A stretch of 64,000 nt of DNA, from NCBI RefSeq assembly GCF_010206195.1, contig NZ_VIQT01000008.1:62001-126000 (forward strand), in the 5' to 3' direction. Every line of letters starts with the position of its first letter. The first letter of the stretch is position 1. The translations under genes and the position numbers were made by a program. The notes beneath the pieces are model-generated. The model did not search any database. It had not been told where the DNA came from and saw only the letters and a list, made by a program, of their open reading frames with translations. Shown here in pieces: positions 24,108-33,713 of this stretch. This DNA is from Anaerotruncus colihominis (GTDB lineage Bacteria > Bacillota > Clostridia > Oscillospirales > Ruminococcaceae).

Positions 24108-25625
24108 TCAGAGGACAATGCTTTCGCCGGTCATTTCGGCGGGCTGGGGCAGACCGAGCAGCTTGAGCATGGTGGGTGCGAGATCGGCCAGGCGGCCGCC
24201 TTCACGCAGCTTTATGCCGCCGCAGCCAAAGAAGAACAACGGGACTGGGTTGGTGGTATGCGCAGTAAACGGCGAACCGTCGTCCTCAAACATCTGGTCG
24301 GCGTTGCCGTGATCCGCAGTGATGAGCGCCTGTCCGCCCGCCTTTTCAATAGCGGCCAATGTACGGCCCAGGCAGGTATCGACCGCTTCCACCGCTTTGC
24401 GGGCCGCCTCAAACACGCCGGTATGGCCGACCATGTCACAGTTGGCATAGTTTAGGATGATCACATCGTATTTGCCGCTTTCAATACGCCTGACCACCTC
24501 ATCGGTGACGCTGAAAGCGCTCATTTCCGGCTGCATATCATAGGTCGCAACCTGCGGAGATGGGATCAGCGCACGGTCCTCACCCGGATAAGGCTCCTCG
24601 ACGCCGCCGTTGAAAAAGAAGGTTACGTGCGCATATTTCTCCGTCTCTGCGATGCGAAGCTGCGTCATGCCCTTGTCGGAGATATATTTGCCAAAGGTAT
24701 TCGCCAGGCTTTCAGGCTTGAAAGCCACCTCAACGTTCGGCATTGTCGCGTCGTACTGCGTCATGCAGACGAAAAATACATGTTTCTGACCGCCCTTGCG
24801 CTCAAAGCCGTTAAAGTTGGGATCGACAAAGGTGCGTGTCAGCTCGCGCGCACGGTCCGGACGGAAATTATAAAAAATAATGGAATCATGATCCTTGACG
24901 CCGGCGCCCTTTTGGCAGACAGTTGGCTCGATGAATTCGTCTGTGACCTCCGCCCCATACGATTTTTCCGCCGTATCAACGACAGAGGGATTGAAATTAC
25001 CTTCGCCGTTGACAATCGCGTTATAAGCGCGTTCCACACGCGTCCAGCGATTGTCGCGGTCCATTGCATAGTAGCGGCCCATCACGGTGGCCACACGGCC
25101 GACGCCGATATGGTTCATCTCCGCTTCGAGCGCCTCGAGATAATCGCGGCCGGAGGTCGGCGGCACGTCGCGCCCGTCCATGAAGCAGTGTACCCATACG
25201 TCGTGTAGGCCGGCATCCTTTGCCAGACGCAGCAGCCCGTAAAGATGCGTGATGTGGCTGTGGACGCCACCGTCGGAACAAAGGCCCATCAAATGCAGCG
25301 CAGAGTTGTGTTTTTTACAGTTCTCGATGGCTGCGGTCAGGGCGGAATTTTTGAAGAAATCGCCGTCCTCAATTGATTTTGAGATGCGCGTCAGCTCCTG
25401 GTAGACGATTCGGCCCGCGCCGATATTCGTGTGACCCACCTCGGAGTTGCCCATCTGGCCGTCGGGGAGGCCGACGTCCATGCCGGACGCGCCGATCAAG
25501 GTGTGCGGGCAGCTGGCATATAGACTGTCAATTGTGGGCTTTTTCGCCGCAGCGATCGCGTTGCCGTAGTCGAGCGGGTTATGTCCAAATCCGTCAAGGA
25601 TAATGAGCGCCAAGGGCTTTTTCAT
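24108..25625 (-). CDS. gpmI: 2,3-bisphosphoglycerate-independent phosphoglycerate mutase
   Basis: GpmI interconverts 3- and 2-phosphoglycerate in glycolysis through a phosphoserine and two Mn ions. Asp11 (IILDGFG) and the nucleophile Ser61 (GQMGNSEVGH) are in place. The C-terminal metal site shows ILNYANCDMVGHTG and ITADHGNADQM. The ATG at 25625 after GGAGGT gives the usual 505 residues. It is the last gene of the glycolytic cluster. Confidence 0.97.
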   Translation of the reverse strand: MKKPLALIILDGFGHNPLDYGNAIAAAKKPTIDSLYASCPHTLIGASGMDVGLPDGQMGNSEVGHTNIGAGRIVYQELTRISKSIEDGDFFKNSALTAAIENCKKHNSALHLMGLCSDGGVHSHITHLYGLLRLAKDAGLHDVWVHCFMDGRDVPPTSGRDYLEALEAEMNHIGVGRVATVMGRYYAMDRDNRWTRVERAYNAIVNGEGNFNPSVVDTAEKSYGAEVTDEFIEPTVCQKGAGVKDHDSIIFYNFRPDRARELTRTFVDPNFNGFERKGGQKHVFFVCMTQYDATMPNVEVAFKPESLANTFGKYISDKGMTQLRIAETEKYAHVTFFFNGGVEEPYPGEDRALIPSPQVATYDMQPEMSAFSVTDEVVRRIESGKYDVIILNYANCDMVGHTGVFEAARKAVEAVDTCLGRTLAAIEKAGGQALITADHGNADQMFEDDGSPFTAHTTNPVPLFFFGCGGIKLREGGRLADLAPTMLKLLGLPQPAEMTGESIVL

Positions 25626-25660
25626 GCGGGTACCTCCTATAATCATTCAACGCGCCGGCG

Positions 25661-26434
25661 TCAGTTGGAAGCGGCGTTGACAATCGCGGTGAAGTCGGCC
25701 GCCTTGAGGGACGCGCCACCGATCAGGCCGCCGTCAACATCCGGCTGCTTAAGCAGCTCCGCCGCATTTTTGGCATTCATGGAGCCGCCGTACTGGATGG
25801 TCAGGCCGTCGGCCGCCGCGCGGTCATAAAGCCCGGCGACTACCTCGCGGATATAATGGCAGACCTCGTTTGCCTGTTCAGCCGTCGCCGTCTTGCCGGT
25901 ACCGATGGCCCAGACAGGCTCATAGGCGATGATCATGCGGCCAAGCTCCTCCTTGGTGACGCCGGCCAGCGCCGCTTTTGTCTGGAGTCCGACAATTTCG
26001 TCAGTGACGCCAAGCTCACGCTGTGCGAGCAGCTCGCCGACGCACAAAATCGGGCGAAGGCCCGCGTCGAGCGCGGCCCGCACGCGCTTATTGACCGTAG
26101 CGTTCGTCTCGCCGAAATACTGGCGGCGTTCGCTGTGGCCGATGACAACATATTCGACACCCATCTCAACAAGCATATCAGCTGAGATCTCGCCGGTATA
26201 GGCGCCTGATTTTTCCCAATGGCAGTTCTGCGCGCCGACCTTGATGTTTTTTGCCTCCAGGCTCGTATAGGTGAGCGCCGTCTCCAGATCGGTGAACGGC
26301 ACGCAGACGACTACGCCGCACGACGCATCTTTGACCATCGGGCCGAGCTCGCGGATCAGCTCCAGGGTTTCTTTGCGGTTTTTGTTCATTTTCCAGTTGC
26401 CGGCGATGACCGCCTGACGAAGGGCTTTATTCAT
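25661..26434 (-). CDS. tpiA: Triosephosphate isomerase
   Basis: TpiA interconverts dihydroxyacetone phosphate and glyceraldehyde 3-phosphate. The signatures AGNWKMNK (Asn13, Lys15), VIGHSERRQYFGE (catalytic His) and AYEPVWAIGTGKTAT (catalytic Glu) are intact, and IQYGGSMNAKNAAELL closes the barrel. The ATG at 26434 follows TGGAGGT and gives 257 residues. It lies 35 bp before gpmI and 102 bp after pgk. Confidence 0.98.
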   Translation of the reverse strand: MNKALRQAVIAGNWKMNKNRKETLELIRELGPMVKDASCGVVVCVPFTDLETALTYTSLEAKNIKVGAQNCHWEKSGAYTGEISADMLVEMGVEYVVIGHSERRQYFGETNATVNKRVRAALDAGLRPILCVGELLAQRELGVTDEIVGLQTKAALAGVTKEELGRMIIAYEPVWAIGTGKTATAEQANEVCHYIREVVAGLYDRAAADGLTIQYGGSMNAKNAAELLKQPDVDGGLIGGASLKAADFTAIVNAASN

Positions 26435-26536
26435 TTTATTGACCTCCAAATATTCTGTTCTGGCACATGAAAAAGCGTTGCTTTTAAGAGCTTGAAAAAA
26501 GATCAAGGGCGGGCAGAGGCCCGCCCTTTGCGCGCT

Positions 26537-27727
26537 TTATTTATCGTTGAGGGCGGCGATGCCAGGCAGTTCAAGGCCCTCGAGGAATTCAAGCGACGCG
26601 CCGCCGCCCGTGGAGATGTGGGTCATCTTGTCGCCGAAACCGAGCTTGGCGACAGCAGCGGCCGAATCGCCGCCGCCGATGATGGAAACAGCGCCGCTAT
26701 CCGCGACCGCCTTGGCAACTGCGAGCGTACCGCCGGCGAATTTATCAAACTCAAAAACGCCCATCGGTCCATTCCAGACGACGGTTCCGGCGCCCTTGAT
26801 CGCCTCGCAGAACAACTTTTCTGTCTCAGGACCGATGTCCATGCCCATCCAGCCATCAAGGATGCTGTCGCTGTCAACAATCTTGACATCACAGTTGGCG
26901 TCGAACCTGTCACCGACACGGTTGTCCACAGGCAGAAGCAGTTTGACGCCCTTGGCTTTCGCTTTTTCAAGCATCTCACCGGCCAGTTCAACCTTATCGT
27001 CCTCGCACAGCGAATCGCCGATCGAATGGCCCTGCGCCTTGGCAAAGGTATAAGCCATACCGCCGCCGACAATCAGCGTATCGACCTTATCGAGCAGGTT
27101 GTTGATGACGCCGATCTTGTCGGAAACCTTCGCGCCGCCCAGAATGGCTACAAACGGACGCTTCGGGTCCGATAGCGCCTTGCCCATGACGGTAATCTCC
27201 TTTTGGATCAAAAAGCCGCAGACCGCCGGCAGGTAATCGGCGACGCCGGCTGTCGAAGCGTGCGCACGGTGGGCGGAACCAAACGCGTCGTTGACGTAGA
27301 CCTCAGCCAGACAAGCGAACGCCTTGGCCAGGTCGGCGTTGTTCTTTGTTTCGCCAGCTTCAAAGCGGACATTTTCAAGCATCAGCAGTTCGCCGGGTTT
27401 GAGCGCGGCGGCCTTTGCCTTGGCGTCCTCGCCGACGACATCCTTGGCCATGATAACCGATTTGCCGAGCAGCTCGCCGAGACGGACTGCGACCGGCGCA
27501 AGCGAAAACTCAGGCTTGAATTCGCCCTTCGGGCGGCCCAAATGCGAACAGAGGATCACGGCCGCGCCGTGCTCCAGAAGATATTTGATGGTCGGCAGAG
27601 CCGCGACAATGCGCTTGTCGGAGGTGATGGCGCCGTCCTTGAGCGGGACGTTGAAATCGCAGCGGACGAGCACTTTTTTGCCGGAGACATCGATATCTTC
27701 GACTGATTTTTTGTTGTAAGAGTTCAT
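26537..27727 (-). CDS. pgk: Phosphoglycerate kinase
   Basis: Pgk makes ATP from 1,3-bisphosphoglycerate. The signature [13 protein letters not shown] is near the N-terminus, [11 protein letters not shown] follows, and the nucleotide-binding [11 protein letters not shown] and GGGDSAAAV motifs are in the C-domain. The length is 396 residues from the ATG at 27727. It is the first gene of pgk-tpiA-gpmI. Unlike many clostridia, no gapA precedes it here. An extended -10 (TGGTATAAA) lies at about 27788-27796. Confidence 0.98.
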   Translation of the reverse strand: MNSYNKKSVEDIDVSGKKVLVRCDFNVPLKDGAITSDKRIVAALPTIKYLLEHGAAVILCSHLGRPKGEFKPEFSLAPVAVRLGELLGKSVIMAKDVVGEDAKAKAAALKPGELLMLENVRFEAGETKNNADLAKAFACLAEVYVNDAFGSAHRAHASTAGVADYLPAVCGFLIQKEITVMGKALSDPKRPFVAILGGAKVSDKIGVINNLLDKVDTLIVGGGMAYTFAKAQGHSIGDSLCEDDKVELAGEMLEKAKAKGVKLLLPVDNRVGDRFDANCDVKIVDSDSILDGWMGMDIGPETEKLFCEAIKGAGTVVWNGPMGVFEFDKFAGGTLAVAKAVADSGAVSIIGGGDSAAAVAKLGFGDKMTHISTGGGASLEFLEGLELPGIAALNDK

Positions 27728-27956
27728 TGTTTTTTCCACCCTTCATTTTATGAAAATCAGATGAATCCGTACCAGTTTGATTGTGGATTTATACCATGAA
27801 ACATTCTAAATCATGGGAACTGTTTTTGCAAGCGTTTTGCGCAATTTTCCCCGGTTTCGACAGGCTTTTGGCACAGCGCGGGCCTTTCTTTGGGGATTAT
27901 TGCATGTGGGCGGCTCCCGTACCGCGTTTCGGTCCCCTTGGCAGGAGGGAGACAGG

Positions 27957-28880
27957 CTAAAAATCCTGCTCGCGCGCGCGGGTATTGATGCGCTTTTCAC
28001 CCCGCACCAGCATGGCGACCACCTTCGGTCCGGAATTGATGGCGATCGATGCGCCGGCCTGATACCGGGCGCGCGGCGTATGTCCGAATTTTTTGGCCGC
28101 CGCCTTATGCAGATCGTCGCCATATTGCCCCACTGATCCGCAGATCACGACGGTCGGCGATTTTTTGTCAGCCGCGCGCGTATAAGCGTAATCGACGATG
28201 TGCGTCACGACATTTTTATCGCCGCGCACCTTTTCCACAACCTTGGTTACGCCGTCGATGATCGAGATGATCGGCCGCAGGCCAAGCACGTCGCCGATGA
28301 ACGCGGCGGCGACCGGGATACGCCCGGACCGCTTTGCATATTCGAGCGAATAGGAGGCGAATACAATTTCTGCCGTCGCATAAAAGTCGTCAAGATAGGC
28401 GATGACCTCGTCAGCTGACGCGCCGTTTTTCACCATCTTTGACGCTTCAACAATCGGATAGCCATAGCCGGCCGTATAGGTGCCTGAATCAAGTATGGTG
28501 ATATTGATGCGGCCTGCCGCTTCCGGATGCTCCTCAAAAAACTGGCGCTTGCCCAGCACGGCCGCCTCGAACATATGCGAGCCGACCGAGGTGATCGTTG
28601 TGTTGATGATATCCGTATAGCCCGATTCAAACGCATCGAGATAGGCCCGCGCGTAGGTGAGCGAGGAAATGTGGCTTGTGACAGGCAGCTCCTTGGCGCC
28701 TGCCATGCGCTCATAAAATTCCGTTGTTGTAAAATCAACGCGTTCCAGATAGCCAGTACTGTCGATGGTAATTGGAATCGGCAACATGACAATGCCGCCG
28801 TCAAGCAGGTCGCTGTCGGCGATATCGCTGGCCGAATCCGTCATCAGCAATATGTTCTGGTCGTTTTTTTTCTTTGCCAT
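27957..28880 (-). CDS. DegV family protein (second copy)
   Basis: A 307-residue DegV/FakB-like fatty-acid-binding protein. NILLMTDSASDIADSDL is the N-terminal signature, TSHISSLTYARAYLDAFESG forms the conserved loop, and YAKRSGRIPVAAAFIGDVLGLRPII gives the second domain. The ATG at 28880 has AGGAGG 6 bp upstream. It follows trmL by 13 bp, so the two are likely cotranscribed. It is clearly different in sequence from the copy at 5863-6699. Confidence 0.93.
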   Translation of the reverse strand: MAKKKNDQNILLMTDSASDIADSDLLDGGIVMLPIPITIDSTGYLERVDFTTTEFYERMAGAKELPVTSHISSLTYARAYLDAFESGYTDIINTTITSVGSHMFEAAVLGKRQFFEEHPEAAGRINITILDSGTYTAGYGYPIVEASKMVKNGASADEVIAYLDDFYATAEIVFASYSLEYAKRSGRIPVAAAFIGDVLGLRPIISIIDGVTKVVEKVRGDKNVVTHIVDYAYTRAADKKSPTVVICGSVGQYGDDLHKAAAKKFGHTPRARYQAGASIAINSGPKVVAMLVRGEKRINTRAREQDF

Positions 28881-28893
28881 ATGCATCCTCCTG

Positions 28894-29409
28894 TTATTTG
28901 GACGGCCCGGCTGCCTCCCAGTCAAAGCGCGTGAGTCTGCCGCTGTTTAAAAGCTTTGGAAAATCCCATTGTCGCAACACCTCGTAAACCGCTACGGCGA
29001 CGGTATTCGACAGGTTTAAGCTGCGCGCCCCGGCAATCATTGGCAGGCGCACACAGCAATCGGGATTCTGGAACAAAAGCTCCTCAGGTAGCCCCGCGTC
29101 CTCGCGGCCAAATACAATGTACGCGCCGTCCGGATATTGCGGCTCGGTATAGGTCCGCCGAGCCTTTGTGGTGAAAAAATAAAACGGCCCCCTGTTCTGT
29201 GCAAAGAACGATGCACTGTCGGGATAGGTGGTGATATCGAGCAGATGCCAGTAATCCAGGCCCGCGCGCTTGAGTTTGGCATCCGTGATTTCAAAGCCCA
29301 TCGGTCCGACCAGATGCAGGCGTGCGCCCGTAGCGGCGCAGGTGCGCGCGATGTTGCCGGTATTTTGGGGGATCTGCGGCTCGATCAGTACGATGTTGAG
29401 TGTCGCCAT
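28894..29409 (-). CDS. trmL: tRNA (cytidine(34)-2'-O)-methyltransferase TrmL
   Basis: TrmL methylates the wobble ribose of leucine tRNAs with S-adenosylmethionine. This is the short SpoU/SPOUT type of 171 residues. The conserved EPQIPQNTGNIARTCAATG motif is at the N-terminus, and the knotted SAM site shows VFGREDAGLPEELL and RLPMIAGARSLNLSNTVAVA. It is the housekeeping gene at the left flank of the phage-like cluster. Confidence 0.96.
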   Translation of the reverse strand: MATLNIVLIEPQIPQNTGNIARTCAATGARLHLVGPMGFEITDAKLKRAGLDYWHLLDITTYPDSASFFAQNRGPFYFFTTKARRTYTEPQYPDGAYIVFGREDAGLPEELLFQNPDCCVRLPMIAGARSLNLSNTVAVAVYEVLRQWDFPKLLNSGRLTRFDWEAAGPSK

Positions 29410-29691
29410 AGCCGTTCCTTTCTATAAAGAGGCGCGCTCGCGCATGCGATGAGCCGCCGGCCGCCGAAGCGGCCGGCGGCGTGCGGCCCGGGCAGGGCCG
29501 CGCGCGCCGCGGGCCTTTTTTCAAAAATGCAGGAAATTCCTTTTATAATGTACCATTCTTTCGCTGGTTTAGTCAAGCGCAAGCCCCCTATACCCCCCGG
29601 CAGAAAAAAATTTTTGAAAAAAGGCGCAAAAGTTGCGTTTTCGCGCAAATTTTGGCTGGTGCGCGGGTATGGGTGAAAGGGGTGTGATATA
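29410..29691. other. Intergenic leader region between trmL and the phage-like cluster
   Basis: No gene is seen. A perfect 12-bp hairpin (29453-29464 with 29469-29480) and a second GC-rich stem with T6 (to about 29522) lie near trmL. A possible trmL promoter reads TTGACT (29571-29576) and TACATT (29547-29552) on the minus strand. On the plus strand a TATAAT at 29544-29549 is the only promoter-like box ahead of the terminase genes, with a weak -35. Confidence 0.6.
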
Positions 29692-30150
29692 GTGGGGCGT
29701 TTATGGGATGCCCAAAAGGAAACTTGCTTTTGTGTGCTGGCTGCGCGCGGCTTTTCACCGGAGGAAGCTGCGCGGCGCGCAGATCTTGCGGACATGGAAA
29801 ATCTGCTGCTCGGTTCTGTGCGTGTGCGGCGCAAGATTGCGCGGCTGCGTGCACAGCTGGACGAGATGTTTCCACCGCAGGCGCTGGCACGCGCGGGATT
29901 GGCGCGCATTGCGCTTGGCGACGCTTCCGGCGTCTTGGACGGACAGCAGACCGGAGGCGATCTGTTCCATGCGGCCGAGGTGAAGCTGGCGAAAGCGGGC
30001 GGCGTTGAGATCAAATTTTTTGATCGTCTGCGCGCGCTTTCCATGCTGGCGGAGATGGGCGGCGCAAGCGGCGGCGACGCGCTTTTGGAGGCGCTGTCGC
30101 TTTCAGCGCGCACGCTTGGGACGGATGAGGAGGCGACGGGCAGTGGATAA
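29692..30150 (+). CDS. Phage terminase small subunit (XtmA-like)
   Basis: A 152-residue protein starting with GTG. The N-terminal half contains a helix-turn-helix-like segment (LAARGFSPEEAARRADL), and the rest is helical. Small terminases recognise DNA and hand it to the large subunit. The assignment rests mainly on its place immediately before the large subunit, with an 8-bp overlap. Sequence similarity by eye is weak. Confidence 0.7.
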   Translation: MGRLWDAQKETCFCVLAARGFSPEEAARRADLADMENLLLGSVRVRRKIARLRAQLDEMFPPQALARAGLARIALGDASGVLDGQQTGGDLFHAAEVKLAKAGGVEIKFFDRLRALSMLAEMGGASGGDALLEALSLSARTLGTDEEATGSG

Positions 30151-31447
30151 GGCGCGCTGCTTTTCCAAAAAACAGCTGGCCGCGCTTACCTGGTGGTGTC
30201 CTGGCAGTCCATATCAAAACCAGTGCGCTGTGATCTGTGACGGGGCGGTGCGCAGCGGAAAGACCTATTGTCTCTCTTTGGGGTTTATGCTGTGGGCCAT
30301 GACGGATTTTAACGGATGCGATTTCGCCTTCTGTGGAAAGACCGCTGGCGCTTTGCGCCGTAATGTGACAGACCCGCTTTGCGCGCGGCTGCGCGGGCTT
30401 GGCTACACCGTCGCGGAGAACCGCGCGCGCGGATACATCGATGTGGCGGGCAAGCGGCGCAAAAACCGGTTCTATCTGTTCGGCGGGCGGGATGAGGGCA
30501 GCGCTGCGCTGATTCAGGGCGCTACGCTTTCCGGCGTGTTATTCGATGAAGCGGCTTTGATGCCGCGTTCTTTTGTCGAACAGGCGTTGGCGCGCTGCTC
30601 CGATGAACGCGCACGCTTCTGGTTTTCCTGCAACCCGGAGCATCCGCAGCACTGGTTTTACACGGAATGGATTTTGCAGGCCCGCGAAAAAAACGCGCTT
30701 TACCTGCATTTTACCATGCGGGACAACCCATCGCTTTCCGAAGCCGTGCTGCGGCGATACGAGCGTCTTTATACCGGGGCGTTTTACGACCGCTTTGTCC
30801 TTGGAAAGTGGTCGGCCGCGCAGGGCGCTGTCTATCCGATGTTCGATCCGGCCGTGCATGTGGTGGAGCACGCGCCACAATGCGGACGTTACTACATATC
30901 GTGCGATTATGGGACTGTTAACCCGGCGTCGTTTGGGCTGTGGGGTGAATGCGGCGGCGCATGGTACCGCATTTCGGAATACTATCACGATTCACGCCGC
31001 ACAGGCGAAGTGAAAACTGATGAGCAGTATTACGAGGCGCTTGCCGCGCTTGCGGGCGACAAACGGATTGAGGCGGTGATCGTCGATCCATCGGCCGCCA
31101 GCTTTATCACCTGTATCCGCCGTCACGGCCGGTTTCGCGTCGTGCCTGCCCGCAATGAAGTGGCTCAGGGCATTCAGGCGGTCAGCCGCCGCCTGCGGGA
31201 GAAGCGGCTGTTGTTTTGCGCGTGCTGTACGGATACGCTGCGGGAATTTGGTCTGTATCGCTGGGATGAGCGCGCCGGCCGCGACGCACCGCTCAAACGC
31301 GATGATCACGCCATGGACGATCTGCGTTATTTTGTATCGACCGTGCTTGAGCGCCGCAGCACAGGGTTCTGTGTAGCCGGGGTTGGGCGGGAGGCGGCCC
31401 CCCTTTGGGAAAGGGGGGCGGCGCGCAGCGCCGGGGGGATTGGGTGA
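30143..31447 (+). CDS. Phage terminase large subunit
   Basis: The DNA-packaging ATPase/nuclease, 434 residues, starting at GTG 30143 after GAGGAGG. Walker A is GAVRSGKT with Lys40, and Walker B is GVLFDEA with Asp135 and Glu136. The nuclease domain shows SCDYGTVNPASF (Asp255), VIVDPSAASF and a final DDLRYF. The last 25 residues are an odd Gly/Arg tail encoded by a GC-rich palindrome, which may be a sequence inserted near the original stop codon. Confidence 0.93.
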   Translation: MDKARCFSKKQLAALTWWCPGSPYQNQCAVICDGAVRSGKTYCLSLGFMLWAMTDFNGCDFAFCGKTAGALRRNVTDPLCARLRGLGYTVAENRARGYIDVAGKRRKNRFYLFGGRDEGSAALIQGATLSGVLFDEAALMPRSFVEQALARCSDERARFWFSCNPEHPQHWFYTEWILQAREKNALYLHFTMRDNPSLSEAVLRRYERLYTGAFYDRFVLGKWSAAQGAVYPMFDPAVHVVEHAPQCGRYYISCDYGTVNPASFGLWGECGGAWYRISEYYHDSRRTGEVKTDEQYYEALAALAGDKRIEAVIVDPSAASFITCIRRHGRFRVVPARNEVAQGIQAVSRRLREKRLLFCACCTDTLREFGLYRWDERAGRDAPLKRDDHAMDDLRYFVSTVLERRSTGFCVAGVGREAAPLWERGAARSAGGIG

Positions 31448-31530
31448 GCCGCCGGGCAGGCGGCGAACGCCCGCGCCGTAGGGCGCGGGCGCGAAAAGGG
31501 GTGCGGGGGAAACGATTGGGTTCCCCCGCA
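31385..31530. repeat. GC-rich palindromes before the portal gene
   Basis: Several stems overlap the end of the terminase gene and the gap before the portal gene. These include GGCCCCCCTTT/AAAGGGGGGC and GCGGGGGAA/TTCCCCCGC (31503-31511 with 31521-31529). A matching GCGGGGGAA hairpin occurs at 34853-34875 before the connector gene. Confidence 0.65.
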
Positions 31531-31544
31531 TCAGGAGGAGGAAG

Positions 31545-32699
31545 ATGAAAATACGCTTGTGGAAACGCATGAAAAAGACAGCCGCGGCTGCCGTACAGAC
31601 AGCCCGCGGGCGCCCGATGGCGGACGTCATGCAGCCGCCGCACTGGCGGGAATGGGCCGTATACGACGGACTTCGCCAGTCGATCCCTGTAATTGATGCG
31701 GCTATCGGCAAGATTGGGCGCCTTGTCGGCGGCTGTGCGCCGATCTGTACAGATCAGCAGGTACAGGCCGAGCTGGAGGCTTTTTTCAGAGATGTGCGCG
31801 TTGGGGCCGCCGCACACGGCATGGATGCGTTTATCCGATGCTATCTGGATAGCCTGCTGACCTACGGGAATGCGGTCGGTGAGATTGTGGCGGCGGCTGA
31901 CGGCCGGTCCGTTGCCGGGCTTTACAATGCGCCGCTTTCAGATGTATGTATCCGGCAGGGAACATCGCCGTTGGAGGCAAAAATTTATGTATATAGGGAT
32001 GGGGTCACGCCGACTCCCGCGCCGTATCCGGAGCTGCTCCTGTTTTCTGCGCTGGAACCGCCGCCCGGGCAGGTTTATGGCTGTTCCCTGTTGCGGGGAT
32101 TGCCGTTTGTGAGCGATATACTCATGAAAATATACGCCTCGATCGGGCAGAACTTTGAGCGCATGGGCAATCTGCGCTACGCGGTGACATATCGTCCCGG
32201 TCCTGATGCGCCTGATCAGACTGGGGCAAAGGAGATCGCGGACAGCATTGCGCGCGAATGGGCGGATGCGATGGATGCGGCCAGACACGGTGTGATCCGG
32301 GATTTTGTTGCCGTGGGCGACGTTGATATCAAGGTGATCGGCGCGGACAGCCAGATGGTTTCAACCGAGGTGCCGGTACGGCAGATGCTTGAGCAAATCA
32401 TTGCCAAGCTTGGCGTACCGCCGTTTTTGCTTGGGCTGAACTGGTCTACCACTGAGCGCATGAGCGCCCAACAGGCGGATATCCTGACCTCAGAGCTTGA
32501 GAGTTACAGGCGCCTGCTGACGCCGGTATTGGTCAAAATCTGCACAATATTCCTGCGTTTGCGCGGCTATGCGTGTGGGGTGGACATTGTATGGGAGAAC
32601 ATCAATTTGCAGGATGAATTGGAGCTTGCAAACGCGCGCCTGACTAATCTGCAGGCGGATCAGTTACAGGCGCAGCTTGAAAACAGACAGGAGGGCTGA
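31545..32699 (+). CDS. Phage portal protein
   Basis: A 384-residue portal protein of the HK97/PBSX XkdE-like group. The dodecameric ring at one capsid vertex passes DNA and joins head to tail. PVIDAAIGKIGRLVGG and MSAQQADILTSELESYRRLLTP are typical portal helices. It follows the large terminase and precedes the protease, the standard order. The start ATG follows AGGAGGAGG. Confidence 0.9.
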   Translation: MKIRLWKRMKKTAAAAVQTARGRPMADVMQPPHWREWAVYDGLRQSIPVIDAAIGKIGRLVGGCAPICTDQQVQAELEAFFRDVRVGAAAHGMDAFIRCYLDSLLTYGNAVGEIVAAADGRSVAGLYNAPLSDVCIRQGTSPLEAKIYVYRDGVTPTPAPYPELLLFSALEPPPGQVYGCSLLRGLPFVSDILMKIYASIGQNFERMGNLRYAVTYRPGPDAPDQTGAKEIADSIAREWADAMDAARHGVIRDFVAVGDVDIKVIGADSQMVSTEVPVRQMLEQIIAKLGVPPFLLGLNWSTTERMSAQQADILTSELESYRRLLTPVLVKICTIFLRLRGYACGVDIVWENINLQDELELANARLTNLQADQLQAQLENRQEG

Positions 32700-32700
32700 T

Positions 32701-33642
32701 ATGAAACACGCAATGGTGACAAAATCTCTTGATACCACGCAGGTCACAGAGGAACAACTTGAGCAGATCAGCGCGTTTGCACGGCGTCCGCTTGCGGCGG
32801 ACGAGGTTTATGTTTTTTCCATGATCCTCTGCGACAATGAGATTGACCGCGATTATGAACGGTTTTCACAGCCATCGCTAAAGGTATTGGGCGATCTGTT
32901 TGTTGGAAAAACCGGACTTTTTGACCACAATCCAAAAGGGGAAAATCAGACAGCGCGTATTTTTAAAACAGCTGTGGAATACGACGCGCACCGGCGCACA
33001 CAAAACAATGAGCCATACTGCGCGCTGCGCGCGTGGGCTTATATGGTGCGCTGCGCAAAAAATGCCGACCTCATTTTGGAGATTGACGCAGGGATTAAAA
33101 AGGAGGTCAGCGTCGGCTGCGCAGTCAAGGGGGCGGTCTGTTCCATCTGCGGGGCGGATGCCAGAACCGAGCCGTGCGCGCACATACCCGGTCAGCAGTA
33201 TAACAGCGCGCTTTGTTGGCGTGAGCTGGTTGAACCGACCGACGCTTACGAGTGGTCGTTCGTGGCCATTCCTGCACAGAAACAGGCTGGCGTCACAAAG
33301 GGATATTTTACGGATAGCACGCAGCCAAAACGCGCGTCCAACGGCTCGCTGATGCTGACAAAGGCGCAGGCGGACGCACTCGATTTGCGCCTGTGTGAAT
33401 TGGAGACGCTTGCCCGGGAAGGCCGCGCGCGTTTGGAGCAGTTACGCCGCGACTTTGTTCGTATGGCCGCGTTCGCCATGCCCGCGCTTGACCCGGCTGC
33501 CGCCGCAGAGACGGCTGAACGGCTCGACGCACGGCAGCTGGAGGCGTTCTGCAAGGGATTTTCAGAAAAAGCGCCCGCATTCCTACAGCTTGGACGCAGG
33601 GAAAATGCGAAGCCGGAGGACAACGGCGCGTTCCGGATTTAA
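32701..33642 (+). CDS. Prohead serine protease, XkdF type
   Basis: A 313-residue protein resembling the XkdF putative phage serine protease. His76 (TGLFDHNPKG) and Ser137 (KKEVSVGCAV) are likely catalytic residues. A Cys/His cluster (VCSICGADARTEPCAHIPG) is typical of this subgroup. It matures the capsid during assembly. A helical scaffold-like C-terminal half may act as the delta domain. Confidence 0.88.
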   Translation: MKHAMVTKSLDTTQVTEEQLEQISAFARRPLAADEVYVFSMILCDNEIDRDYERFSQPSLKVLGDLFVGKTGLFDHNPKGENQTARIFKTAVEYDAHRRTQNNEPYCALRAWAYMVRCAKNADLILEIDAGIKKEVSVGCAVKGAVCSICGADARTEPCAHIPGQQYNSALCWRELVEPTDAYEWSFVAIPAQKQAGVTKGYFTDSTQPKRASNGSLMLTKAQADALDLRLCELETLAREGRARLEQLRRDFVRMAAFAMPALDPAAAAETAERLDARQLEAFCKGFSEKAPAFLQLGRRENAKPEDNGAFRI

Positions 33643-33713
33643 GGCGGCAGGCAAACGGCGCAGCCTTGAAGTAAAGATTCGACGAATGATGAACAAAACA
33701 GGGAGGAAAAAAG

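Noticed and set aside
29703..30008. Alternative plus-strand frames within the small terminase gene
   Set aside because: Several overlapping frames are open because of GC bias. Only the frame starting at the GTG at 29692 overlaps correctly into the large terminase.
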